In this document: positions 6,554 to 13,905 of the stretch, piece after piece
Layout: each line of letters starts with the position of its first letter
How positions within the stretch are numbered: position 1 is the first letter of the stretch
IMG/VR virus record: IMGVR_UViG_3300044681_000098
Coordinates: 1 to 64,000 of that record
Length of the DNA: 64,000 bases
From: a virus
Reading direction: 5' to 3' (one strand)
Program-made: the position numbers and the translations under genes
The notes under the pieces: generated by a model
What the model saw: the letters and a program-made list of their open reading frames with translations, nothing else
Told to the model about the DNA's origin: nothing
Database searches by the model: none

Positions 6554-6923
6554 CTACTACGTTGCAACCAAGCATTGCGAGTCATGCAATCGTTATGATG
6601 AGGAATATCATATTGGAAAGTCCAGCTGGGGCTGGGCTTTCTCATTCCAAGGTTATAAGCCAGAGCGACTGATCTCATGGCAAGCATGGAAGACTTTCCT
6701 TAAAGATAAGATCATCATGGATGAGTATGGCGACCGACACGACTACGATGATTTTGTAGAGATGATAGAGGGAGTCAAATCACCTAACTTCACCTATCCA
6801 GATGGTCATAAAAACCTTCAGCATAACACTCAGGGCAAGATAGACTCACGCCCATGGTTCAATCCTGAATACGACTGGGACGATCCAGAAGGTTATGCAT
6901 TCTGCTCAAGGGAATTCTCATGA
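6543..6923 (+). CDS. Conserved MGTNYY-type phage protein
   Basis: This 126-residue protein begins MGTNYYVATKHCESCNRYD, an N-terminus common to small phage proteins. The CESC pair and the following EEYHIGKSSWGW suggest a metal-binding or compact beta fold. It is rich in aromatic and acidic residues. It overlaps the phosphatase gene by 11 nt and the next gene by 4 nt. No function is known. Confidence 0.78.
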   Translation: MGTNYYVATKHCESCNRYDEEYHIGKSSWGWAFSFQGYKPERLISWQAWKTFLKDKIIMDEYGDRHDYDDFVEMIEGVKSPNFTYPDGHKNLQHNTQGKIDSRPWFNPEYDWDDPEGYAFCSREFS

Positions 6924-7186
6924 CATCAGCCAACAACAGAAAGAATAGCCAAATGAACATGGATGAACAAAACCTAATAGAACTAAGCAATGCCGTAGAC
7001 CTAACCCTAATGCATATAAGCGAGACATTCGAGGTAGGAACACTAAACCTATCTGCTATTATATTGGCTAGGCTAATGGTACTAAGCCATGAGACTGATA
7101 CGAATGATGACTTCATAAGGCTATTAGCTAGTGTAGTAGGGGATAAGACCATGCAGGTTAGACCTGAAATGCCATCTATGCACTGA
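6920..7186 (+). CDS. Hypothetical helical protein, 88 aa
   Basis: The ATG overlaps the upstream stop (ATGA, 6920). The product has a polar N-terminus and then helices with a LARLMVLS-like segment and DDFIRLLASV. This resembles a type of small phage protein of unknown role. It is part of a tightly coupled run of small genes. Confidence 0.7.
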   Translation: MTSANNRKNSQMNMDEQNLIELSNAVDLTLMHISETFEVGTLNLSAIILARLMVLSHETDTNDDFIRLLASVVGDKTMQVRPEMPSMH

Positions 7187-7195
7187 GGAGCTAAC

Positions 7196-7285
7196 ATGAG
7201 TGAACTAGCAATTTTAGCATCTGTTATGATATCCTTTGCCTTTGGTTTCTTACTAGGCTACATTACTGGGAGTGTGAGATTATGA
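7196..7285 (+). CDS. Single-span micro-membrane protein, 29 aa
   Basis: GAGGAG lies 5-10 nt before ATG 7196, and the stop (TGA 7283-7285) overlaps the next ATG. The product is one hydrophobic segment (residues about 4-23) with two short polar ends. The good ribosome site and the coupling on both sides argue that this very short gene is real. Confidence 0.6.
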   Translation: MSELAILASVMISFAFGFLLGYITGSVRL

Positions 7286-7500
7286 ACGAACGAATTAAAG
7301 AACTTGCTAAACAGGCTGGATTCTTAAACAAAGATGAAGAATCTATCGAATATTTCGCCGAGTTGATTGTCAAGGAATGCGTTCAGACCTTGCTGGATAA
7401 CACACCAGAGCAGTCAGCCGAGGAAGATTGGGATAAGGGATATGATCGAGCAATGAGGGATTGTGTGCACCATATCAAAGAACATTTCGGAGTTGAATGA
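7282..7500 (+). CDS. Conserved small phage protein, 72 aa
   Basis: The product begins MNERIKELAKQAGF, a common start for a family of small, acidic, helical phage proteins. It has paired cysteines at about 33 and 61 and ends HIKEHFGVE. ATG 7282 overlaps the stop of the micro-membrane gene. The function is unknown. Confidence 0.75.
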   Translation: MNERIKELAKQAGFLNKDEESIEYFAELIVKECVQTLLDNTPEQSAEEDWDKGYDRAMRDCVHHIKEHFGVE

Positions 7501-7541
7501 GGTTGAGGTGGTTATATAGGAGCGGATTATATGGGGAGAAA

Positions 7542-7652
7542 ATGAAGAGAGAAAATAGAGGTGTTAGCGTTGATGTTGCTCCGTTGGTTTATACAGGTAT
7601 AAATAGTAATCGCACACCAAAATATACCGACCCAGGAGCAGCAGCACCATGA
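7542..7652 (+). CDS. Micro-protein, 36 aa
   Basis: ATG 7542 follows GGGGAGAAA and the frame ends in TGA 7650-7652, overlapping the next ATG. The product is mostly polar and ends YTDPGAAAP. A TATAAATA motif lies inside it (7598-7605), 44 nt before the next gene. The ribosome site and the ATGA junction support it, though such a short frame remains uncertain. Confidence 0.5.
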   Translation: MKRENRGVSVDVAPLVYTGINSNRTPKYTDPGAAAP

Positions 7653-7942
7653 CATACCGTACTAAGACATGCCCACAGTGTTATACTGAGCACAAGCAGC
7701 GTGGTCCATACTGCTCGAAGTCATGCAGCAATAAAGGTAGGACGATATCGAAGGCGACCATAGAGAAGCATCGTGAGAATACGACACGCATGATGAATAG
7801 TAATACTGATACAGCCGAGAAGATCAAGTGGGCGCTCAATGCTTCTAGGGATGAGGTGGAAGAGGGATTACCGATGCCGACTTTCGATGATCTTGGATAT
7901 GGGCAGTTTAGAGCCGATGGTGATCTTTGGGAGGAAAAATAA
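7649..7942 (+). CDS. Zinc-finger-like small protein, 97 aa
   Basis: The N-terminal module has CPQC (residues 8-11) and CSKSC (22-26), giving four cysteines arranged as a treble-clef or zinc-ribbon-like knuckle. The rest is helical and acidic. Similar short CPxC...CSxxC proteins are common in phages and may bind nucleic acid. A TATAAATA late-type motif lies 44 nt upstream. Confidence 0.72.
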   Translation: MTYRTKTCPQCYTEHKQRGPYCSKSCSNKGRTISKATIEKHRENTTRMMNSNTDTAEKIKWALNASRDEVEEGLPMPTFDDLGYGQFRADGDLWEEK

Positions 7943-7954
7943 AGTTTGCAATCA

Positions 7955-7983
7955 TTGACTTAGGGCTTGACTTCAGGCATAAT
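7955..7983 (+). promoter_or_regulatory. Possible sigma70 promoter
   Basis: TTGACT (7955-7960), 17 nt and CATAAT (7978-7983) are close to consensus. The site lies in a 234-nt gap before the AAA ATPase gene, together with a second promoter at 8124. Confidence 0.55.
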
Positions 7984-8069
7984 TTACGGTGCTAGGGATG
8001 ATAATGATGCATAGTGTATGGATAGGTGTATAGGCTAATAACCCTACTAGGCTGAGGGGATTAGAGCAC

Positions 8070-8091
8070 GTAAGTTGTTGATTTTACAGGG
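8070..8091 (+). repeat. 22-nt direct repeat, copy 1
   Basis: A 22-base sequence beginning GTAAGTTGTTGATTTTAC is identical at 26829-26850. Its ends GTAA/TTAC are complementary. Both copies lie 33-42 nt upstream of a TTGACTTTTATT-type promoter, so it may be an upstream control element. Confidence 0.75.
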
Positions 8092-8123
8092 AATTATTTC
8101 TGTGTATTTTATGCAGAAATATG

Positions 8124-8152
8124 TTGACTTTTATTGGTGGATATGCAATAAT
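8124..8152 (+). promoter_or_regulatory. Sigma70-type promoter of the AAA ATPase gene
   Basis: TTGACT (8124-8129), a 17-nt spacer beginning TTTATT and AATAAT (8147-8152) lie 25 nt before ATG 8177. The -35 box and first spacer bases match the promoters at 4311 and 26892. Confidence 0.75.
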
Positions 8153-8176
8153 TATACCATTGATAAAGAGGAATGA

Positions 8177-9115
8177 ATGATGAATAACGTGAAGATGACC
8201 CTGAAGACCCTGCGTGGTGGTAAGACCGAGATCTCCCTTGGTGGTTCTAGCCTGACTACAGGTAAGACTGGTCGTGATCTGGAAAAAGCATGTGAGTTTC
8301 TGTACAAGAAGGTCACTGGTCAAAAAGCATCCTACAAGGACATTATGGGCGTTAACGTGGCAGCTGTGCCTGCAAAAGAAGACAAGTTTGGTATCAACAA
8401 GCGATTCGAGTTTGTTGAGAAACTGGTGACCATGGTTGCCTCTGGCGTCCAGCCATCGGCTATCGTCACTGGTGAAGGTGGCTTGGGTAAGACCTATACC
8501 GTGACCAAGACTCTTGAGTCTGCTGGTTACAAAGACATTTCTGATCTGGCTGACTTCCAAGTCGGTTCTGTGATTAACATGCGTAAGTGCTTCACTTTCG
8601 TTAAGGGTTATTCGACACCTAAGGGTTTGTATCGTACCCTGTTCGAGAACAACAAGTCGATCATCGTGTTCGATGACTGTGACTCGGTTCTGAAGGATCC
8701 AGTTGCTCTGAACATTCTGAAGTCGGCTCTGGACAGCTACGGCAAGCGCATCATCAGCTGGAATGCCGATATGCGTGACGATGATCTGCCACGTAGTTTC
8801 AACTTCGAAGGTCGAGTGATTTTCATCTCTAACCTTGACGAAGGTAAGATCGATCAGGCGATTCGTTCACGTAGCATGATGATCGACCTGAGCATGACCA
8901 CTGACCAGAAGATTGAGCGTATGGAGACCATCGCCCAGTCAGCCGAGTTTCTGCCTGAGTACGACAAGAGCATCATCGCTGACGCCATTGCCCTGATCCG
9001 TGAGATCAAGAATGATGTCAAAGAGATTAGCCTTCGTACTCTGATCTCGGTTTCCAAGGTTCGTGCTTCTAACGACGACTGGAAAGATCTGGCTACCTAC
9101 ATGTTGACTGCTTAA
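8177..9115 (+). CDS. AAA-family ATPase
   Basis: This 312-residue protein has a single AAA core. Walker A is GEGGLGKT (99-106), Walker B is SIIVFDDCD (161-169), the sensor-1 Asn is in VIFISN (N219) and arginine-finger candidates are in AIRSRS (R230, R232). The N-terminal 80 residues resemble a small substrate-recognition region. It lacks protease, helicase or zinc domains, so it is probably a stand-alone remodelling or nucleic-acid ATPase. It has its own promoter and is followed 16 nt later by a small acidic gene that could be a partner. ATG 8177 or 8180 is possible. Confidence 0.85.
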   Translation: MMNNVKMTLKTLRGGKTEISLGGSSLTTGKTGRDLEKACEFLYKKVTGQKASYKDIMGVNVAAVPAKEDKFGINKRFEFVEKLVTMVASGVQPSAIVTGEGGLGKTYTVTKTLESAGYKDISDLADFQVGSVINMRKCFTFVKGYSTPKGLYRTLFENNKSIIVFDDCDSVLKDPVALNILKSALDSYGKRIISWNADMRDDDLPRSFNFEGRVIFISNLDEGKIDQAIRSRSMMIDLSMTTDQKIERMETIAQSAEFLPEYDKSIIADAIALIREIKNDVKEISLRTLISVSKVRASNDDWKDLATYMLTA

Positions 9116-9131
9116 TTAGGGGGTGTTTACT

Positions 9132-9401
9132 ATGAGTAGAATGTCTGACCTGCATATTGACGTAATTGATGCGATTGAATCAATGAGTGTGCCTTGTACC
9201 ATGGCTGAGTTGGATCAGATTGCAATTACCTACAATTTGCCCATCACCACTGTGATCGAACTCCATGACGAACTGTTCGCCTCTATGGAGAACGAACAAT
9301 ACCGTGATGATATGGATGGCGACAATGCTTCAGCACTAGCATCAGCTGGCTACGGTACGGATGAAGACTATGGTTACTACGGTGATAACGACTACTATTA
9401 A
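9132..9401 (+). CDS. Small acidic protein, 89 aa
   Basis: The first 60 residues are helical. The last 30 are very acidic and aromatic (D, E, Y, G), ending DYGYYGDNDYY. Such tails can mimic DNA or dock to partners. It sits directly behind the AAA ATPase, suggesting joint expression. ATG 9132 is chosen because it has the GGGGG-containing ribosome region at the usual distance. Confidence 0.7.
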   Translation: MSRMSDLHIDVIDAIESMSVPCTMAELDQIAITYNLPITTVIELHDELFASMENEQYRDDMDGDNASALASAGYGTDEDYGYYGDNDYY

Positions 9402-9405
9402 GATA

Positions 9406-9591
9406 ATGAAGTGGCTATGGACACAGTGGGTTAAGCTGGTTCTAATAGTAGTAGCATTTAGTATGCTAGGTTGCACCACCATTAGAACCAATGTCCATAT
9501 AGAGAAGTGTATTGGCTGCGGTATAGATACAGGGAGTAAACACGAAAGATTAGTAAGAGATCCGCATAATCCCTACAGGCATAGCCGTTAG
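9406..9591 (+). CDS. Small putative lipoprotein
   Basis: This 61-residue protein starts MKWLWTQW, has a hydrophobic core (residues 9-21) and a lipobox-like MLGC with Cys 23, followed by a polar tail with a CIGCG motif. It probably enters the periplasm and is lipidated. Being small, it could be an outer-membrane spanin-type (Rz1-like) protein or a surface lipoprotein. No proline richness or paired inner-membrane spanin is seen, so the role is open. Confidence 0.6.
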   Translation: MKWLWTQWVKLVLIVVAFSMLGCTTIRTNVHIEKCIGCGIDTGSKHERLVRDPHNPYRHSR

Positions 9592-9756
9592 GGGTCGGCG
9601 TTATTAGTGTGATTGGTATAGGGGGTCATTAACAGTGAATAGGGACTCCTAGCGTTTTTATTAAACGGCGAAGCCACACTGAGACTCTCGTTTTTGGAAT
9701 CTACACGATTCTCACGAATCTCCACTAATCTCAACTAACCAAGAGGGGTATCCACT

Positions 9757-9912
9757 ATGAGTGCACTGCAAATCTTTATGGGAATAGTAATAGGATTCCT
9801 TGTCGTAAATTTAATGGCTACACTATTTCTTAAATGGTGGAACTTTGACTATGATGTATTGGATTCTCTAAGGGACTCCTTATACAAAGTATATTACAGG
9901 GATAGACAATAA
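9757..9912 (+). CDS. Small membrane protein, 51 aa
   Basis: ATG 9757 follows AGAGGGGTA and the frame ends at TAA 9910-9912. Residues about 4-26 form one transmembrane helix, followed by KWWNFDYD and a charged helical tail. The 165 nt upstream (9592-9756) hold no gene that I can support. The function is unknown. Confidence 0.65.
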   Translation: MSALQIFMGIVIGFLVVNLMATLFLKWWNFDYDVLDSLRDSLYKVYYRDRQ

Positions 9913-9925
9913 AGGAAGGGAACGT

Positions 9926-10270
9926 ATGGTTGCAAAGAATGATATCACTGGAGACTCTATTCAGACTAAGGGTGTTTCGAATACCTACCGTGATAACTAT
10001 GATTTAATTTTTGGAAAGAAGGGTAATATGAAGACGAATAATGGGGGTATTACTTCCACGGATAACCGTAGTGGTATGACGATTGATTGGGATGTTGCAG
10101 ATGGTATTACCAAGGCTAATCTTCTTGATCATTTTCATTATCTCACGAAAGAGGTAAATGACCACGAGAAAGATGGTTCTTGGATGCATCCTGAGGATTA
10201 CCAAAACAGTAAGGTAAACCTGCTGCCAGCCTTTAGAGTGATTCTGAAGTATTATGGGGAGGATGTATGA
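9926..10270 (+). CDS. Conserved phage protein, 114 aa
   Basis: The product opens with AKNDITGDSIQTKG followed by YRDNYDLIFG, a pattern typical of a conserved phage protein family of unknown function. The centre has a polar loop (TNNGGITST) and the C-terminal half is helical. AAGGAAGGG precedes ATG 9926. Its stop overlaps the next ATG. Confidence 0.75.
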   Translation: MVAKNDITGDSIQTKGVSNTYRDNYDLIFGKKGNMKTNNGGITSTDNRSGMTIDWDVADGITKANLLDHFHYLTKEVNDHEKDGSWMHPEDYQNSKVNLLPAFRVILKYYGEDV

Positions 10271-10368
10271 AGTTATTAAGATTCTTTTTGGCTGAGATTT
10301 ATAGGGGGTATAAGTATGTGGAGAAAGAGAGAGATTATGAAGGTCGAGAAAAAATCCAGCGAAAGTAA
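10267..10368 (+). CDS. Micro-protein, 33 aa
   Basis: The ATG overlaps the previous stop (ATGA at 10267) and the frame stops at TAA 10366. The product MKLLRFFLAEIYRGYKYV... is amphipathic and basic. The second half overlaps the next gene in another frame. The coupling suggests translation, but the long overlap makes it uncertain. Confidence 0.4.
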   Translation: MKLLRFFLAEIYRGYKYVEKERDYEGREKIQRK

Positions 10369-10603
10369 AAACAGCGTTGAACTACTGGAATTGGTAGTAG
10401 ATCTAGCGATGGAAGCGGATAAGTCAGATCCTATTGACTGGGGTATGTTAGCTATTGATGAGGAAAATGCCTATCGGCTAATTGCTAGTCGGATTATTGA
10501 AGATCTGAAGGGTGAGTCCGTTGTTGCCATGTCTGTAATTACTCACCTAATCGTCGAGAACATGGTTCTCAATCTGAAACTTAATGGAATGAAAAATGCT
10601 TGA
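10316..10603 (+). CDS. Hypothetical helical protein, 95 aa
   Basis: ATG 10316 has AGGGGG 6-7 nt upstream; an alternative ATG lies at 10337. The product is acidic and helical, with DPIDWGMLAIDEENAYRLIA in the middle and a hydrophobic C-terminal helix. It overlaps the next membrane-protein gene by 8 nt. No known family. Confidence 0.7.
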   Translation: MWRKREIMKVEKKSSESKNSVELLELVVDLAMEADKSDPIDWGMLAIDEENAYRLIASRIIEDLKGESVVAMSVITHLIVENMVLNLKLNGMKNA

Positions 10604-10892
10604 CCATGACTTACTACGACCTACCTTTCAATGGATAAAAGATGATTACACTTCTAATCGCTATCGTTTTATTGTGGAACTGTTGGCTTGGTTTGTTAGT
10701 ATTGGATGTTCGATTACAATGGCTTTCACAGTACCCAACCCTCCGCTACTTGTACTATACCCTATTTGGATCAGTGGTTGTGCTATGTATGCTTGGGCTG
10801 CTTATACTAGGAAATCATTTGGCATGCTTGCTAATTACATCCTGCTAACTGCTATTGATACACTGGGATTGTTTAGAATGCTATGGTTCTAA
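10596..10892 (+). CDS. Multi-span membrane protein, 98 aa
   Basis: Three hydrophobic helices are visible at about residues 25-46, 49-68 and 74-95, joined by short loops. The N-terminal 22 residues are charged and probably cytoplasmic. The size and topology could suit a transporter-like or holin-like protein, but no family motif was recognised. It overlaps the following micro-membrane gene. Confidence 0.7.
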   Translation: MLDHDLLRPTFQWIKDDYTSNRYRFIVELLAWFVSIGCSITMAFTVPNPPLLVLYPIWISGCAMYAWAAYTRKSFGMLANYILLTAIDTLGLFRMLWF

Positions 10893-11014
10893 TACTACTG
10901 GAAATACTTGGATACTGGATTGCTATGGCAGGGTTCATGGCAATGCTTATGATATCGGCTCTCGCCTTTGCCAAGGTGTGTGAACTGATATTGGACATCG
11001 TCCTAAATAAATAG
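10883..11014 (+). CDS. Small membrane protein, 43 aa
   Basis: ATG 10883 overlaps the end of the three-span gene and the frame runs to TAG 11012. Nearly the whole product is hydrophobic, including a Met-rich run AMAGFMAMLMISALAFA, with a single Cys near the end. It is probably one membrane helix. Confidence 0.55.
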   Translation: MVLILLEILGYWIAMAGFMAMLMISALAFAKVCELILDIVLNK

Positions 11015-11045
11015 TATTTCCCCCTTTCTCACTTTGGAGTTAACA

Positions 11046-11273
11046 ATGCTAATTGCAAGAATTACAGAACACGGTAACCAAGAAATGCTTGGCGACTGGG
11101 TTCTATCAGACACAAAAGCTGCCGATGGGCAGCGCACTCTCGTTGTTGGAACACTTGATGGTGTTACAAAAACTTTCTGGACTAAGAACGAAACTCTTAT
11201 GACTGTTGCAGATCCTGAGCCAGTCGCCGAACCAGAGCCAGAACCAGAAGTTGTAAACGAAGAGACACCTTGA
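11046..11273 (+). CDS. Small protein with Pro-Glu repeat tail, 75 aa
   Basis: The N-terminal 55 residues look like a small beta domain (LIARITEHGNQEMLGDW...). The tail is a PEPVAEPEPEPEVV repeat, an extended acidic linker type. ATG 11046 has GGAG 9 nt upstream. The tRNA-Gly promoter overlaps its last codons. The function is unknown. Confidence 0.72.
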   Translation: MLIARITEHGNQEMLGDWVLSDTKAADGQRTLVVGTLDGVTKTFWTKNETLMTVADPEPVAEPEPEPEVVNEETP

Positions 11274-11298
11274 CATTTAATGCTACCTAATGTATAAT
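11270..11298 (+). promoter_or_regulatory. Consensus sigma70 promoter of tRNA-Gly
   Basis: TTGACA (11270-11275), a 17-nt spacer and TATAAT (11293-11298) match consensus fully. The predicted start falls only a few bases before the mature tRNA-Gly 5' end at 11308, so the tRNA and probably the downstream phosphoesterase are transcribed from here. Confidence 0.9.
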
Positions 11299-11307
11299 TA
11301 GGTATAT

Positions 11308-11383
11308 GCGGATGTAGCTCAGTTGGTAGAGCACCTGCCTTCCAAGCAGGATGTCGTGGGTTCGAGACCCATCGTCCGCTCCA
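11308..11383 (+). tRNA. tRNA-Gly (anticodon TCC)
   Basis: The acceptor GCGGATG (11308-11314) pairs with CGTCCGC (11373-11379). The D-arm contains GCTCAGTTGGTAGAGC, the anticodon stem CCTGC/GCAGG encloses CTTCCAA with anticodon TCC, and the T-arm contains GGTTCGAGACC. The discriminator is T11380 and CCA is encoded. It has its own consensus promoter. Confidence 0.95.
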
Positions 11384-11403
11384 TATCATAAGTTGGAGTT
11401 ATT

Positions 11404-12270
11404 ATGAAAGTTGCGATCACCAGCGATATCCATCTCGAATTCGGAGATTGGAATCCGTCAAACCCTGAGAACGCAGATGTTCTCATCCTTGGAGGCGACA
11501 TTCTAGTTGCATGCGAACTGGAACGTCTACAAGAAGATTCTTACGGTATCCTCGACCACTACAAAGGTGAGCGATACAGAGACTTCCTAATCAAATGTAA
11601 AGAAAACTATAAGCACGTGGTTTACATCATGGGTAACCATGAACATTACCATGGCGACTTTGCTGTCACGTCTAAGGTTCTTCGCAAAGAATGCGATGAT
11701 CATGGCGTTCACTTTCTTGACAATGATATGATCAAGATCGAAGATTACATCTTTATTGGTGGCACTCTTTGGACTGATATGAACAAGCGTGATCCTTTGA
11801 CTCTTTATCAGATTCGAAAGATGATGAACGACTTCCGCACAGTTAACAATAGTGATGAGGTTGTAAACTTCCGTGATACCGATGGTAAGTTTCATACTAG
11901 GGTTGCTAAATTCTCGCCTGAGAATGCAGTTGAGCAACACGAAAAGATGCTTGCCTATATCGACAATCTCGTTAAGGTAGAGCCAGAAGCTAAGTTTGTT
12001 GTCGTTGGACATCATGCGCCTAGTAAGAAATCTACCCATCCTCGTTATGCCAATGAGCAACTAATGAATGGTGGTTACTCGTCTGACCTAGATCAGTTTA
12101 TTATTGATCGCCCACAGATCAAATTGTGGACTCATGGTCATACTCATGAACTGTTTGACTACATGGTTGGTGAAACAAGAATTGTTTGCAACCCTCGTGG
12201 TTACGTAAACTATGAGAGGGGATCTGATGAAGCAGAACCATACCTTGCAAAAGTTATTGAACTACCTTAA
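11404..12270 (+). CDS. Calcineurin-like metallophosphoesterase
   Basis: This 288-residue protein has the complete di-metal signature: SDIHLEF (D8, H10), GGD (D32), GNHEH (N78, H79), a GHH near residue 200-210 and GHTHE near residue 246. Such enzymes hydrolyse phosphomono- or diesters, from nucleotides to nucleic acids. It is cytosolic, with no signal peptide. The substrate cannot be told from sequence. The gene follows tRNA-Gly by 20 nt with GGAG before ATG 11404 and overlaps the next gene by 44 nt. Confidence 0.9.
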   Translation: MKVAITSDIHLEFGDWNPSNPENADVLILGGDILVACELERLQEDSYGILDHYKGERYRDFLIKCKENYKHVVYIMGNHEHYHGDFAVTSKVLRKECDDHGVHFLDNDMIKIEDYIFIGGTLWTDMNKRDPLTLYQIRKMMNDFRTVNNSDEVVNFRDTDGKFHTRVAKFSPENAVEQHEKMLAYIDNLVKVEPEAKFVVVGHHAPSKKSTHPRYANEQLMNGGYSSDLDQFIIDRPQIKLWTHGHTHELFDYMVGETRIVCNPRGYVNYERGSDEAEPYLAKVIELP

Positions 12271-12430
12271 ATACTCAGGAGTTTGGATTGGGTTTGTTCT
12301 CAATCCTTACCACTGGGAAGTTGATATGGATTTGGGTGGTCCAACGGATACGGATCCTTCAATGTATTTTATATACTTGACTTTTGGACCAGTTTGGTGT
12401 AGAATTGTTATAGATGACGGAAGATGGTAA
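12227..12430 (+). CDS. Small conserved aquatic-phage-type protein, 67 aa
   Basis: The product contains SGVWIGFVLNPYHWEVD, resembling a family of short phage proteins with a WIG-VLNP-HW signature, and ends in a beta-like FGPVWCRIVID. ATG 12227 lies inside the phosphoesterase gene after GAGGGGA. Its stop overlaps the next ATG. The function is unknown. Confidence 0.65.
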   Translation: MKQNHTLQKLLNYLKYSGVWIGFVLNPYHWEVDMDLGGPTDTDPSMYFIYLTFGPVWCRIVIDDGRW

Positions 12431-12624
12431 TGTCTAATTACAAACCTATTAAAACATTTGAGAATCAAAACAAGACTCGAGAAGCAATCGTAGTCTTAAT
12501 TGATGGTACGAAGTATGGTGTGAGCACCAAGAATGATTTTGGTGTTCACTTCTTTAGTCAGTTTGATGAGAACGCAGATGCAGCAATGCACTTTGCAGAA
12601 CAGTGGGTGAACAAATATGAGTAA
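12430..12624 (+). CDS. Hypothetical protein, 64 aa
   Basis: The ATG overlaps the upstream stop (TAATG) and the product is a compact alpha-beta protein (MSNYKPIKTFENQ...). Its 3' end overlaps the AbrB-like gene by 8 nt. No recognisable family. Confidence 0.65.
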   Translation: MSNYKPIKTFENQNKTREAIVVLIDGTKYGVSTKNDFGVHFFSQFDENADAAMHFAEQWVNKYE

Positions 12625-13054
12625 GTATACATTAGATGTTAAGTTTCGCGAAGACGGTGAGGCATACATTGAATTGCCTGATGAGATCATTAAAGAGACT
12701 GGCTGGAAAGTTGGTGACGATCTTGAGTGGCAGGACAATGGTGATGGTAGTTTCACTCTAACTCAATCTGATAAAGAATGGGTTCTTGTTGAATGTATTA
12801 GCACCTTCCGTGAGCGTTATATGGTGCAGGTTCCTAAAGGTAAAGCTGAGTGGGCACTTGACACTGTAGTATGTGAGGAAGCCAAAGAGTTTTCTCAGGA
12901 GCATTTAGGTGAGACTATTGTTTCTCATCGAGTTGTTAGTTATGAAGAGGCTCTCAGAATCTGTGATGTGGATAACGACTATACACGAAGCTGGTCTGAG
13001 GAACAAAAGGTAAGAGCATTCTTTACTAAAGAAGGAGAGAAACGTGACAACTAA
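12617..13054 (+). CDS. AbrB/MazE-like swapped-hairpin domain protein
   Basis: Residues about 16-50 (IELPDEIIKETGWKVGDDLE then GSFTL) match the short beta-hairpin pattern of SpoVT-AbrB domains, which bind DNA as dimers or act as antitoxins. A second region of about 90 residues is acidic and helical-beta with no known motif. No toxin gene is adjacent. A regulatory role is inferred from the domain only. Confidence 0.65.
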   Translation: MSKYTLDVKFREDGEAYIELPDEIIKETGWKVGDDLEWQDNGDGSFTLTQSDKEWVLVECISTFRERYMVQVPKGKAEWALDTVVCEEAKEFSQEHLGETIVSHRVVSYEEALRICDVDNDYTRSWSEEQKVRAFFTKEGEKRDN

Positions 13055-13406
13055 ATTCACATTCAAACAAGAGTATCCAGGGTTTTCTGGAATGAACTAT
13101 TCATCACCACCAGCTACAGTAAGTGTAGAAGTTAGTGGTGATTTATCGGTACAACAACTGCTAGAGAAGTTTGAGGACTTCTTGCGTGGTGCTGGTTATG
13201 TATTCAATGGGCATATAGTCATTGAGGAAGAAGAAGACACCCCTAGTGTTTCCTTTGGTGGTAGTATGGATGACAATGTTACATTCTTTACTGACGACAG
13301 TATCAACCTTACTGGTGCTGCTGCTGGTGAAACTTATGTGGTGACAGATTCTGAACATTCATCTTTCTATTACGATACGGAAAGAAACAAACCTGTAAAG
13401 GTATAA
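13044..13406 (+). CDS. Hypothetical protein, 120 aa (GTG start)
   Basis: GTG 13044 is chosen because AAGGAGAGAAAC precedes it and no nearby ATG fits. The product is beta-rich, with an acidic centre (EEEEDTPSVSFGG). The first 60 residues resemble a small domain that pairs a strand-rich half with a helix (QQLLEKFEDFLRGAG). It overlaps the previous gene by 11 nt. Confidence 0.68.
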   Translation: MTTKFTFKQEYPGFSGMNYSSPPATVSVEVSGDLSVQQLLEKFEDFLRGAGYVFNGHIVIEEEEDTPSVSFGGSMDDNVTFFTDDSINLTGAAAGETYVVTDSEHSSFYYDTERNKPVKV

Positions 13407-13408
13407 CC

Positions 13409-13783
13409 ATGACTAAAGTTTTCACAGACGTTAGTGTATTTTTAGCTGCAGTTGGGCAAGATGTTCCTTCTGCACCTCTGAAGACTGTTTCAGATCAAGC
13501 AGAACTTTATAAGAAACTTATCAAAGAGGAAGTTGAAGAGTTTTGGGAAGCTGAAGCAGCATCCGATGATGTTGAACAGATTGATGCTTGCTTTGACATG
13601 ATGTGGGTTATTGTTGGCTATATGAAGTCTCGTGGTTGGGATTGCGAAGCAATTTGGGATGAGGGTGCTAAGAGTAACTTATCAAAGATTGATCCAGTAA
13701 CATGCAAAGTCCGTAAGCGTGACGATGGTAAGATTCTAAAACCAGAGGGATGGAAGCCACCAGACTTTACGAGATTCGTATGA
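13409..13783 (+). CDS. PRA-PH / MazG-like NTP pyrophosphohydrolase
   Basis: This 124-residue protein has the all-alpha NTP-pyrophosphatase signature E40-E41-xx-E44 followed by D59-xxx-D63 (IDACFDMMWV), which bind Mg2+. The C-terminus WKPPDFTRFV and KVRKRDDGKILKPEGW are typical of phage proteins of the phosphoribosyl-ATP pyrophosphohydrolase type. It may hydrolyse (d)NTPs or lower alarmone-like nucleotides during infection, which is inferred from the family. Confidence 0.8.
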   Translation: MTKVFTDVSVFLAAVGQDVPSAPLKTVSDQAELYKKLIKEEVEEFWEAEAASDDVEQIDACFDMMWVIVGYMKSRGWDCEAIWDEGAKSNLSKIDPVTCKVRKRDDGKILKPEGWKPPDFTRFV

Positions 13784-13905
13784 TACTTGAAATTTTCTTT
13801 GCTGGTTTTATAACTGCTTTTGGTTGGTGGTCTGCAAACCATTATGTTATTGAACCTTACTTTCCACCAAAGATTGAACGTAAACAAGATGAGGACAAAC
13901 AATGA
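13780..13905 (+). CDS. Small membrane protein, 41 aa
   Basis: The ATG overlaps the upstream stop (ATGA at 13780) and the TGA overlaps the next ATG. The N-terminal segment ILEIFFAGFITAFGWWSA is a membrane helix, followed by EPYFPPKIERK. This resembles a short protein often found in T4-like cyanophages. The role is unknown. Confidence 0.72.
   Translation: MILEIFFAGFITAFGWWSANHYVIEPYFPPKIERKQDEDKQ

Noticed and set aside
11587-12060. Minus-strand frame of 157 codons
   Set aside because: Antisense shadow of the metallophosphoesterase gene.
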